In this document: positions 6,589 to 12,927 of the stretch, in pieces
How the letters are laid out: each line of letters opens with the position of its first letter
Position numbering within the stretch: the stretch's first letter is position 1
Origin: Phenylobacterium sp.
GTDB lineage: Bacteria > Pseudomonadota > Alphaproteobacteria > Caulobacterales > Caulobacteraceae
Direction: 5' to 3'
NCBI GenBank assembly: GCA_025350885.1
Contig: JANXXA010000153.1
Coordinates: forward strand, 1 to 12,927
Length of the DNA: 12,927 bases
Notes under the pieces: generated by a model
The model's database searches: none
What the model was told of the DNA's origin: nothing
The model's input: only the letters and a program-made list of their open reading frames with translations
Made by a program: the position numbers and the translations under genes

Positions 6589-7557
6589 TCAGTGTATCAG
6601 CAGGCTCGACCCGCTCGTGGCGCGGCCCTCAAGCGCCTCGTGCGCCCGGCGCGCCTCGGCCAAGGGGAAGGTCTGGCCGATCTCGATTCCGATCTTGCCG
6701 GAGAGGATCATCGCAAAGAGCGCCTCGGCGCTGGCGTCGAGCTCCGCTGTGGTGGCCTGATAGTCAACCATGGTCGGGCGGGTGAAGAACAGCGAGCCGC
6801 CCAACATCAGCTGGCGGCCCTCCACGGGCGGCGGCGGCCCCGAGGCGTTGCCGAAACTGACAAACAGGCCGCGCCGCGCCAGACTGCCCAGCGTGCCTTC
6901 AAAGGTGTCCTTGCCGACCGAGTCGTAGGCCACCGGCACCCCCGCGCCGCCGGTGATGCGGCGGACCTGGGCGGCGACATCGGTGTCGCGGTAGAGGATG
7001 ACGTGATCGGCGCCCAGCTGGCGGACGCGCGCGGCCTTGGCGTCGGAGCCCACCGTGGCGATCACCACGGCGCCCAGGGCCTTGGCCCACTGCACCATGA
7101 TCTGGCCGACCCCGCCGGCGGCGGCGTGGATCAGGATGGTCTCACCGGCCTCGACGCGGTGCAGGCGGCGCAGCAGGAATTCGCTGGTCATGCCCTTCAG
7201 CAGGGCCGCGGCCGCGGTCTGTGTATCGATCCCCGCCGGGATGGCCACCGCCCGGTCGGCCGAGACGACGGAATAGTCCGCATAGCCGCCCGCGATGCCG
7301 GCGGACGCGACCCTGTCGCCCACCTTGAACCGCGTGACCCCGTCACCCACGGCCTCGACGACACCGGCCGCCTCGCCGCCGGGAATGGACGGCAGTTTCG
7401 TCGGATAGAGGCCGGAGCGCAGGTAGGTGTCGATGAAGTTGATGCCGATGGCCTCGTGGCGGATCAGCACTTGGCCGGGCCTGGGTCGCGGCTGGTCGAG
7501 CTCGATGAGCTGAAGAACCTCGGGGCCGCCAGTTTGGGAAAAACGGATCGCGCGCAT
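6589..7557 (-). CDS. Zinc-free NAD(P)H:quinone oxidoreductase (MDR superfamily)
   Basis: The 322-residue product belongs to the zeta-crystallin/QorA-like branch of the medium-chain dehydrogenase/reductases, which reduce quinones or enones with NADPH. Visible are the N-terminal GroES-like domain (INFIDTYLRSGLY, PGGEAAGVVEAVGDGVTRFKVGDRV) and the cofactor-binding AAAGGVGQ at 145-152. GADHVI and the C-terminal PLAEARRAHEALEGR are also typical. No zinc-binding cysteine cluster is present. It is the only gene in the window read toward the putative origin. Its ATG (7557-7555) shares one base with the stop of a 19-codon ORF upstream (TGATG), suggesting coupled translation. The real substrate cannot be told. 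Confidence 0.93.
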   Translation of the reverse strand: MRAIRFSQTGGPEVLQLIELDQPRPRPGQVLIRHEAIGINFIDTYLRSGLYPTKLPSIPGGEAAGVVEAVGDGVTRFKVGDRVASAGIAGGYADYSVVSADRAVAIPAGIDTQTAAAALLKGMTSEFLLRRLHRVEAGETILIHAAAGGVGQIMVQWAKALGAVVIATVGSDAKAARVRQLGADHVILYRDTDVAAQVRRITGGAGVPVAYDSVGKDTFEGTLGSLARRGLFVSFGNASGPPPPVEGRQLMLGGSLFFTRPTMVDYQATTAELDASAEALFAMILSGKIGIEIGQTFPLAEARRAHEALEGRATSGSSLLIH

Positions 7558-7616
7558 CAGGCCAGGGTCTCAAGCAAACGTACGCCTTGCGAGGTCACCT
7601 TCGCCTGCCTGCCCAT
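7557..7616 (-). CDS. Possible 19-residue leader peptide / upstream ORF
   Basis: On the minus strand, ATG 7616-7614 opens a frame encoding MGRQAKVTSQGVRLLETLA and stopping at TGA 7559-7557, which overlaps the quinone oxidoreductase ATG as TGATG. A GGAG Shine-Dalgarno with a 6-nt spacer precedes it. The quinone oxidoreductase start itself shows no strong independent Shine-Dalgarno, so ribosomes may reach it by reinitiation. I recognise no family. It may equally be a chance frame. Confidence 0.4.
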   Translation of the reverse strand: MGRQAKVTSQGVRLLETLA

Positions 7617-7629
7617 CGTCGTCTCCTGT

Positions 7630-7660
7630 TTGCCGGATTCCGCTTCGTCTGCGCTAGTAG
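7630..7660 (+). promoter_or_regulatory. Candidate promoter for the DUF6489-mnmE unit
   Basis: TTGCCG (7630-7635) and GCTAGTAG (7653-7660) are 17 nt apart and loosely resemble the alphaproteobacterial -35 and -10 elements. A GATTC CcrM-type site falls at 7636-7640, and a 5-bp inverted repeat (GCGCT-AGT-AGCGC, 7651-7663) overlaps the -10. The gap lies between divergent genes, so a promoter is needed somewhere here. Confidence 0.25.
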
Positions 7661-7712
7661 CGCGAGGAACCGCTCTGCGGCCATATGAATTCCGACAGCG
7701 GAGGACTGCGCC

Positions 7713-7955
7713 ATGAAGATGACCATCGAGGTGGACTGCTCGCCCGAGGAGGCGCGCCGGTTTCTGGGCCTGCCGGATGTCAGCGCCCTAAACGACCATC
7801 TGGTGGCTGAGATGAAGAAGCGCATCGACGCCAACATGCAGATGATCGCGCCGGAGGAACTGGTGAAGAACTGGATGAGCTTTGGCGCTGGCGCCCAGGA
7901 GCAGTTCCGCAAGCTGATGGACGTGGGCTTGAGCGCCGCCTCACAGAAGAAGTGA
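7713..7955 (+). CDS. Small conserved protein, DUF6489-like
   Basis: The 80-residue product begins [22 protein letters not shown], which I recognise as resembling small alphaproteobacterial proteins of the DUF6489 type, of unknown function. It is rich in Met, Lys and Glu, mostly helical in appearance after residue 24, with no membrane segment or signal peptide. ATG 7713 follows GGAGG at 7700-7704 with an 8-nt spacer, a strong Shine-Dalgarno. Its stop overlaps the GTG start of mnmE as GTGA, so it is translationally coupled to the tRNA-modification GTPase. The position is suggestive only; no role in tRNA modification can be read from the sequence. Confidence 0.85.
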   Translation: MKMTIEVDCSPEEARRFLGLPDVSALNDHLVAEMKKRIDANMQMIAPEELVKNWMSFGAGAQEQFRKLMDVGLSAASQKK

Positions 7956-9256
7956 GCGATACGATTTTCGCGCCTGCCACGGCCGCGGGGCGGGCGGCCG
8001 TCGCGGTCGTTCGCCTGTCTGGACCGGGAACGGGCGCGGCGGTCCGTGCGCTCAGCGGGCGTTTGCCGCCGGCGCGACGGGCCAGCGTCCGCCGGGTGGC
8101 CGCAGCCGACGGCCAGCCGATCGACGAGGCGCTGGTGCTGTGGTTTCCGGCGCCGGCCAGCTATACCGGCGAGGACTGCGCGGAATTCCACGTCCACGGC
8201 GGCCAGGCGGTGGCGGGCGCCCTGGTCGCGGCGCTGTCGGCCCTCGGGCTGCGGCTGGCCGAACCGGGCGAATTCACCCGCCGCGCCTTTGAACACGGCA
8301 AGCTGGACCTCGCCCAGGCCGAGGGCGTCGCCGACCTGATCGACGCGGAGACGCAGGCTCAGCGCCGCCAGGCCCTGGCGCAGCTGGGGGGCCGGCTGTC
8401 GCACGTCCAGGCGCGCTGGCGCGACGGGCTGATCCGCGCATCCGCCATGCTGGAAGCCGCCGTGGACTTCCCCGACGAGGAACTGCCGGCCGACGTAGCG
8501 GGCCGCGCCCGGCCGATCCTGGAGATCCTGGTCGGCGAACTCGAAGCGGCGGCGGCCGATGTGGCGCGCGGGGAACAGGTGCGCGAGGGGTTCCGCATCG
8601 CGCTGCTGGGTGCACCCAACGCCGGCAAGAGCACCCTGCTCAATGTTCTGGCCGGGCGCGAGGCGGCCATCGTCTCGGCTGCGCCCGGGACGACGCGGGA
8701 CATCATCGAGGTGCCGCTGGTGCTGGGCGGCTACAAGGTGATCCTGGCCGACACCGCCGGCCTGCGCGCCACCGATGACGAGATCGAGGCCGAGGGCGTG
8801 CGCCGGGCCGAGGCCTGGGCGGAAAGCGCGGGCTTGCGGGTATGGCTGGTCGATGGCTATGGCGATCCCAGCCCCGACGTTCCCGCCTCGCTTCGCCCGG
8901 ACGACATCGTGCTGCTCACCAAGCGCGACCTGGGCGAGGGGCTGGACGGCCTGCCCGGCGAGCCGTTCACCGCGAAAAGTCCGAACGACGTCGCCTGGTT
9001 GGAGCGCGCCATGACCCAGACCGTGGTCGCCGCCCTGGCCGGCGGCGAGATCCCCGCCGCCACCCGCCTGCGCCACCGCGAGCTGCTGACCGAGGCCGCC
9101 CAGCGGCTGCGCCAGGCCCTGAGCCAGGATCAGGCCCTCGAACTGGCCGCCGAGGACGTCCGCCTCGCCGCCCGCGCCCTCGACCGGATCACCGGACGGA
9201 TCGACCCCGACCAGGTGCTGGGCCGCATCTTCGCGACCTTCTGCATCGGCAAGTGA
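7952..9256 (+). CDS. mnmE: tRNA uridine-5-carboxymethylaminomethyl modification GTPase MnmE
   Basis: MnmE works with MnmG to modify the wobble uridine (position 34) of certain tRNAs, using GTP, formyl-tetrahydrofolate and FAD. The product has 434 residues, slightly shorter than E. coli's. The N-terminal folate-binding domain starts [23 protein letters not shown]. The inserted G domain has G1 GAPNAGKS at 220-227, G2 GTTRD and G3 DTAGL. The G4 position reads TKRD rather than the usual NKxD. The protein ends in the family's conserved CIGK with the functional cysteine (residue 431). The GTG start overlaps the stop of the DUF6489-like gene. mnmG follows after 103 nt, consistent with partner genes side by side. 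Confidence 0.97.
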   Translation: MSDTIFAPATAAGRAAVAVVRLSGPGTGAAVRALSGRLPPARRASVRRVAAADGQPIDEALVLWFPAPASYTGEDCAEFHVHGGQAVAGALVAALSALGLRLAEPGEFTRRAFEHGKLDLAQAEGVADLIDAETQAQRRQALAQLGGRLSHVQARWRDGLIRASAMLEAAVDFPDEELPADVAGRARPILEILVGELEAAAADVARGEQVREGFRIALLGAPNAGKSTLLNVLAGREAAIVSAAPGTTRDIIEVPLVLGGYKVILADTAGLRATDDEIEAEGVRRAEAWAESAGLRVWLVDGYGDPSPDVPASLRPDDIVLLTKRDLGEGLDGLPGEPFTAKSPNDVAWLERAMTQTVVAALAGGEIPAATRLRHRELLTEAAQRLRQALSQDQALELAAEDVRLAARALDRITGRIDPDQVLGRIFATFCIGK

Positions 9257-9359
9257 CCGCGCCGGGGGTTGCCCTGGCGCAGGCCGGGACTCCCGCGCTC
9301 AGCCCGGCGTGGATGTTTCACGTGAAACAACGCCGCCGCTGGCCTATAGGACGCGCGCT
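9257..9359. other. mnmE-mnmG gap carrying parS
   Basis: The 103-nt gap contains a perfect parS at 9314-9329. Two 7-bp inverted arms (CGCCGGG 9260-9266 and CCCGGCG 9303-9309) are too far apart to be called a terminator. A Shine-Dalgarno AGGA at 9348-9351 serves mnmG. Confidence 0.5.
9314..9329. other. parS: parS centromere site 2
   Basis: This is a second exact TGTTTCACGTGAAACA, about 7.1 kb from the hemE side of the putative origin and 2.5 kb from parA. It lies in the short gap before mnmG, 30 bp upstream of the preferred mnmG ATG. ParB bound here could affect mnmG transcription. Confidence 0.95.
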
Positions 9360-11207
9360 ATGACCTGGGACGTGATCATCATCGGCGGCGGGCATGCCGG
9401 CTGCGAGGCGGCGGCCGCCTCGGCGCGGTTCGGCGCGCGCACGCTGCTGCTCACCCACAAGCTCGAGACCCTCGGCGAGATGAGCTGCAACCCGGCCATC
9501 GGCGGCCTGGGCAAGGGCCACCTGGTGCGGGAGATCGACGCCCTGGACGGGCTGATGGGGCGGCTTGGCGACCAGGCCGGCATACAGTTCCGGCTGCTGA
9601 ACCGCTCCAAGGGCGCGGCGGTGCGCGGACCCCGCGCGCAGATCGACCGGCGGCTCTATCGCCAGGCGATGCAGGCTGAACTCGCCGCCACGCCGAACCT
9701 GACCCTGGTCGCCGAGGCCGTCGAGGACCTGATCGTCGACCACGGCGTGGTCGTCGGTGTGATCGGGGCCAGCGGCGCGGCCTATCGCGCCGGCCGGGTG
9801 GTGCTGACCACTGGGACCTTCCTCAAGGGCGTGATCCATCGCGGCGATGACCGCATCCCCGCTGGCCGGGTAGGCGATGCGCCCGCCATCGGGCTGTCGG
9901 ACCGCCTCTATGCGTCGGGCCTCGCCATGGGGCGGCTGAAGACCGGGACGCCGGCGCGTCTCGACGGCCGGACCATCGCCTGGGACCGGCTGGAAATGCA
10001 GGCGGCCGACGACGAGCCCGTGCCGTTCTCCTTCCTGACGGCGAAGATCACCGTTCCGCAGATCGCCTGCGGCATCACCTGGACTACCGCGCAGACGCAC
10101 AGGATCATCGCTGAGCGGCTGGGCGAATCGGCCGTCTATGGCGGCCGGACCACCGGTGCCGGCCCGCGCTATTGCCCGTCGATCGAGGACAAGGTGGTTC
10201 GCTTCGCCGACAAGACCAGCCACCAGATTTTCCTGGAGCCGGAAGGGCTTAGCGACGATACGGTCTATCCGAATGGCATCTCGACCTCGGTGTCGGAGGA
10301 GACCCAGGACCTGTTCCTGCGCACCATCCCGGGCCTGGAGGCTGTGCGGGTCAAGCGCTACGGCTATGCCATCGAATACGACTACGTGGACCCGCGCGAG
10401 CTCTACCCGACGCTGGAGGCCAAGCGGCTGCCCGGCCTCTACCTGGCCGGCCAGATCAACGGCACCACCGGCTATGAGGAGGCGGCCGCGCAAGGGTTGG
10501 TGGCCGGATTGAACGCTGCCCGCGCCGCCTCCGGCGCCGAGCCGGCGCAGTTCGCCCGCGATGAAGCCTATATCGGGGTGATGATCGACGATCTGGTCAC
10601 CCGCGGCGTCACCGAGCCCTATCGGATGTTCACCAGCCGGGCGGAATTCCGGCTGATCCTGCGCGCCGACAACGCCGACCAGCGCTTGACCGGCAAGGGC
10701 CAGGCCCTGGGCGTCGTGGCCGCTGTCCGGGCCGCGGCGTTCGCGGAAAAAGCCAGCGCGCTTGCCGACGCCCGGGCCATGGCCGCCACCCTGACCCTGA
10801 CACCGTCGGCGGCGGAAAAGGCCGGGCTGCCGGTCAAGGCCGACGGGCAGCGACGCAATGTGACCGAACTCCTGGCCTATCCGACCATCGGCTTCGATGA
10901 CCTGGCGCGCGTCTGGCCGCAGATCGCCGGCTGGCCCGCCGTCGTCCGTGAGCAGATCGAGATCGATGCGTCCTATGCCGGCTATCTTGATCGCCAGGCC
11001 GCCGACGTCGCCGCTTTCCGCCGCGATGAGAACCTCAGCCTGTCGGCCAGCCTCGACTATGCCACCGTGGGCGGGCTTTCCAACGAGGCGCGGGAAAAGC
11101 TCAACACCGTCAGACCCTTGACGCTTGGCCAGGCGGCCAGGATCGAAGGCGTCACGCCCGGCGCGCTGACCGCCCTATTGGCCCATGTCCGCCGCCGCGC
11201 CGCCTGA
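9360..11207 (+). CDS. mnmG: tRNA uridine-5-carboxymethylaminomethyl modification enzyme MnmG
   Basis: MnmG (GidA) is the FAD-containing partner of MnmE in wobble-uridine modification. The product has 615 residues, the normal size. The N-terminal FAD-binding Rossmann motif is [10 protein letters not shown] with GxGxxG at 9-14. [33 protein letters not shown] and [11 protein letters not shown] are all strong family signatures. [21 protein letters not shown] and the C-terminal [11 protein letters not shown] complete the match. ATG 9360 has AGGA at 9348-9351 with an 8-nt spacer and gives the expected start. A GTG at 9309 would add 17 residues encoded partly by parS and is less likely. The rsmG start lies inside the mnmG end, as in the usual mnmG-rsmG pair. 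Confidence 0.98.
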   Translation: MTWDVIIIGGGHAGCEAAAASARFGARTLLLTHKLETLGEMSCNPAIGGLGKGHLVREIDALDGLMGRLGDQAGIQFRLLNRSKGAAVRGPRAQIDRRLYRQAMQAELAATPNLTLVAEAVEDLIVDHGVVVGVIGASGAAYRAGRVVLTTGTFLKGVIHRGDDRIPAGRVGDAPAIGLSDRLYASGLAMGRLKTGTPARLDGRTIAWDRLEMQAADDEPVPFSFLTAKITVPQIACGITWTTAQTHRIIAERLGESAVYGGRTTGAGPRYCPSIEDKVVRFADKTSHQIFLEPEGLSDDTVYPNGISTSVSEETQDLFLRTIPGLEAVRVKRYGYAIEYDYVDPRELYPTLEAKRLPGLYLAGQINGTTGYEEAAAQGLVAGLNAARAASGAEPAQFARDEAYIGVMIDDLVTRGVTEPYRMFTSRAEFRLILRADNADQRLTGKGQALGVVAAVRAAAFAEKASALADARAMAATLTLTPSAAEKAGLPVKADGQRRNVTELLAYPTIGFDDLARVWPQIAGWPAVVREQIEIDASYAGYLDRQAADVAAFRRDENLSLSASLDYATVGGLSNEAREKLNTVRPLTLGQAARIEGVTPGALTALLAHVRRRAA

Positions 11208-11850
11208 CGCACCCTCGATGGACACTCCCATGGACTTGGCGGGGTTCGCCGCCGTCAGCGGCGCCACGCCCGCGCAGATGGCCGATCTGGAGCGCTTCCG
11301 GGTCCTTCTGACCGAGCGCAACGCGGTGATGAACCTCGTCGGCCCGGCCTCACTGCCCGACTTCTGGTCGCGACACGCCTGGGATTCGGCGCAACTGGTC
11401 AGACTTCAACCGGCCGCACGGGCCTGGGCGGACCTGGGCGCCGGCGCCGGCCTGCCCGGAATCGTCCTGGCCATACTGGGAAAAGGCGTGCTGGGGTTCC
11501 ACGTGGATCTGATCGAGAGCATGACCAAGCGGTGCAGGTTCCTGGGGGAAGTGGTGGACGCCCTTGAACTTCCAGCGACCGTCCACAACGCCCGCGCCGA
11601 AGACCTCGATCTGACGGTGGAGATCATCACGGCGCGGGCTTGCGCGCCGCTTCACCGGCTGCTCCGGTATGCCCGGCCCTACCTGCAGTCCGGTGCGACC
11701 GGGTTGTTCCTCAAGGGACAAGATGTTGTGTCGGAAATGTCTGAAGCTGCTAGATATTGGGAATATGAGGCCGACGTCCTGCCTTCCAAGAGTGATCCTC
11801 GGGGCCGCATCGTGCGTGTGAAAAGGCTTGGCCGTGCCCGCAAGGTCTGA
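11185..11850 (+). CDS. rsmG: 16S rRNA (guanine-N7)-methyltransferase RsmG
   Basis: RsmG (GidB) methylates N7 of G527 (E. coli numbering) in 16S rRNA. In other bacteria its loss gives low-level streptomycin resistance. The product has 221 residues from ATG 11185, which overlaps the mnmG 3' end. ATG 11218 (210 residues) and ATG 11230 (206 residues) are in frame and give lengths closer to the family norm, so the true start is uncertain. Family signatures are [21 protein letters not shown] and the SAM-binding [15 protein letters not shown] at 83-97. [13 protein letters not shown] is next, and LFLKG lies near the C-terminus. The parA start lies inside its last codons, so mnmG-rsmG-parA-parB read as one unit. 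Confidence 0.95.
   Translation: MSAAAPPDAPSMDTPMDLAGFAAVSGATPAQMADLERFRVLLTERNAVMNLVGPASLPDFWSRHAWDSAQLVRLQPAARAWADLGAGAGLPGIVLAILGKGVLGFHVDLIESMTKRCRFLGEVVDALELPATVHNARAEDLDLTVEIITARACAPLHRLLRYARPYLQSGATGLFLKGQDVVSEMSEAARYWEYEADVLPSKSDPRGRIVRVKRLGRARKV
11821..11826 (+). promoter_or_regulatory. Shine-Dalgarno deciding the parA start
   Basis: AAAAGG, inside the end of rsmG, is 7 nt before GTG 11834 but only 1 nt before TTG 11828. This favours the GTG as the parA start. Confidence 0.55.
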
Positions 11851-12640
11851 CCTTCGCGTCCTGGTGGTCGCCAACCAGAAGGGTGGGGTGGGCAAGACCA
11901 CCACGGCGATCAACCTGGGCACCGCCCTGGCCGCCGTGGGCGAACGGGTGCTGCTGATCGATTCCGACCCGCAGGGCAACGCGTCGACCGGCCTGGGGAT
12001 CGGCCGGGCCTTGCGAAAGCACACCCTCTACGACGTGCTGATGCGTGAAAAGACCCTGCTCGAGGCGGTGGTGAAGACCTCCGTGCCCGGCCTTCACCTC
12101 ACGCCATCCGACCCTGATCTCTCCGGCGTGGAGATGGAACTGGCCCAGGACGCCCGGCGCTCCTACCGGCTGCGCGATGCGCTCGACGCCCTGCGCCAGG
12201 ATGGGCGCTACAGCTACGTGCTCATCGACTGCCCGCCGTCGCTGAATCTGCTGACGGTCAACGCCATGGCCGCCGCCGACGCGGTTCTGGTGCCGTTGCA
12301 GTGCGAGTTCTTTGCCTTGGAGGGCCTCAGCCAGCTGATGCGGACTATCGATCTGGTCCACGCCAGCCTCAACCCGAAGCTGGAGATCCAGGGCATCGTG
12401 CTGACCATGTTCGACCGCCGCAACGGCCTGTCGGGCCAGGTGGCCGCCGATGTGCGCGCCCATTTCGGGGAGACGGTCTATCAGACGGTGATCCCGCGCA
12501 ACGTTCGTGTCTCCGAAGCGCCCTCGTTCGGCAAGCCGGCGCTGGTCTACGATCTGAAGTGCGCGGGCAGCCAGGCCTATCTGCGGCTGGCCCGCGAAGT
12601 GGTGCTGCGCGAACGCGCACGCCGAAAAGAGCTGGCTTAG
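11834..12640 (+). CDS. parA: Chromosome partitioning ATPase ParA
   Basis: ParA is a Walker-type ATPase whose dimers bind DNA nonspecifically and pull ParB-parS complexes poleward. The product has 268 residues from GTG 11834. Motifs are the deviant Walker A KGGVGKTT at 16-23 with signature Lys16, the Walker A' LLIDSDPQGN with Asp45, and the Walker B LIDCPPSLN with Asp132. The C-terminal PRNVRVSEAPSFGKPALVYD is typical of chromosomal ParA/Soj. An in-frame TTG at 11828 is the alternative start. There is no N-terminal DNA-binding domain, so it is the chromosomal rather than the P1-plasmid type. The start overlaps the rsmG end, and parB begins 9 nt after the stop. Confidence 0.97.
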   Translation: MPARSDLRVLVVANQKGGVGKTTTAINLGTALAAVGERVLLIDSDPQGNASTGLGIGRALRKHTLYDVLMREKTLLEAVVKTSVPGLHLTPSDPDLSGVEMELAQDARRSYRLRDALDALRQDGRYSYVLIDCPPSLNLLTVNAMAAADAVLVPLQCEFFALEGLSQLMRTIDLVHASLNPKLEIQGIVLTMFDRRNGLSGQVAADVRAHFGETVYQTVIPRNVRVSEAPSFGKPALVYDLKCAGSQAYLRLAREVVLRERARRKELA

Positions 12641-12649
12641 GGGACTACG

Positions 12650-12927
12650 ATGGCCGAGGGGCGCAGAGGACTGGGGCGCGGGCTGTCGGCCCTGCTGGGC
12701 GAGGCCGAGGAGATTCCGCATGCCGCCGAGCCCGCCAACGGGGTGCGCGAAATCCCCATCGAGCTGATCCACCGCAACCCGGAACAGCCGCGCCGGCACT
12801 TTCCCGACGCGGAAATCGCCGAGCTGGAGAGCTCGATCCGCAGCCAGGGGATCCTGCAGCCGATCCTCGTGCGGCCCTCGCCGAGAACGCCCGGCGAATT
12901 CGAGATCGTCGCCGGCGAGCGCCGCTG
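12650..12927 (+). CDS. parB: Chromosome partitioning protein ParB, N-terminal part (cut by window end)
   Basis: ParB binds parS, acts as a CTP-switch DNA clamp and recruits ParA. The first 92 codons are present and the gene continues past the window. The N-terminal GLGRGLSALLG at 7-17 is the short ParA-interacting region typical of ParB/Spo0J. The start of the ParB/Srx-like CTP-binding domain follows, with NPEQPRRHF at 43-51, QGILQPILVRP near 66-76 and the GERR box at 89-92. The helix-turn-helix that reads parS would be encoded beyond the edge. It starts 9 nt after the parA stop, and the parS sites it should bind are at 6556 and 9314. Confidence 0.96.
   Translation, partial: MAEGRRGLGRGLSALLGEAEEIPHAAEPANGVREIPIELIHRNPEQPRRHFPDAEIAELESSIRSQGILQPILVRPSPRTPGEFEIVAGERR

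Noticed and set aside
6592..7716. 374-codon open frame opposite the quinone oxidoreductase
   Set aside because: The minus-strand product is a clear MDR protein with an intact cofactor motif, while the plus-strand translation shows no domain.
7595..9076. 493-codon antisense open frame opposite the DUF6489-like gene and mnmE
   Set aside because: Its translation is compositionally biased (Gln, Arg, His, Gly) with no recognisable domain, and it mirrors two well-supported genes. Long antisense frames are expected in GC-rich DNA with strong third-position bias.
9260..9309. Inverted arms CGCCGGG/CCCGGCG after mnmE as a terminator
   Set aside because: The loop is 36 nt, there is no T-tract, and such 7-bp arms are common in this base composition.
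9318..10493. 391-codon antisense open frame opposite mnmG
   Set aside because: It is a shadow of a clear MnmG coding region with no domain and no Shine-Dalgarno that stands out.
11495..11510. CACGTG-centred palindrome-like sequence in rsmG as a third parS
   Set aside because: It matches the 16-bp parS at only 11 positions, with both flanks degraded. ParB binding is unlikely without ChIP support.
1..12927. Mobile element, CRISPR array, defence or biosynthetic cluster, tRNA or rRNA
   Set aside because: No transposase, integrase, direct-repeat array, cloverleaf or rRNA-like sequence was seen. Every gene but the small DUF6489-like one and the candidate 19-codon ORF belongs to a known housekeeping family.

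Overview
The window is GC-rich alphaproteobacterial core chromosome. Gene content and order point to the Caulobacteraceae (Caulobacter, Phenylobacterium or a relative). The PPDK-regulator gene (DUF299) and hemE are divergent and flank a 407-nt gap, which is the arrangement known around the Caulobacter crescentus replication origin (Cori). The gap holds a perfect CtrA box (TTAA-N7-TTAA), a second near-perfect one, weak DnaA-box-like 9-mers, a GANTC (CcrM-type) site and an AT-rich stretch. I read it as the chromosome replication origin, or a large part of it. Genus-level placement is not possible by eye.

Layout. Leftward from the gap (minus strand) run the PPDK regulatory protein gene, a maf-type nucleotide pyrophosphatase gene and aroE (cut by the window start), joined by 4-nt stop/start overlaps. 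Rightward (plus strand) run hemE-hemH-hemJ, also overlapping and forming a late haem-synthesis operon. Next come rho with a structured leader, a head-on zinc-free quinone oxidoreductase gene, a small DUF6489-like gene overlapping mnmE, then mnmG, rsmG, parA and the start of parB (cut by the window end).

Two perfect 16-bp parS palindromes (TGTTTCACGTGAAACA) lie at 6556-6571 and 9314-9329, between the origin and parAB. The window therefore contains a putative origin, the ParA/ParB partition genes and their centromere sites within about 11 kb. Except for the quinone oxidoreductase, every gene is transcribed away from the putative origin and so with the replication fork.

How the genes work together: hemE, hemH and hemJ supply three of the last steps to haem. 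MnmE and MnmG form the tRNA wobble-uridine modification complex, and RsmG methylates 16S rRNA. ParA, ParB and parS segregate the origin region. Rho terminates transcription. PPDK regulator, Maf and AroE are housekeeping functions.

I saw no mobile element, CRISPR array, tRNA, rRNA or defence island, and no wholly new system. The points most worth checking are the origin architecture, the parS placement, a 19-codon ORF overlapping the quinone oxidoreductase start, and a ferrochelatase that keeps three of four expected iron-sulfur ligands.
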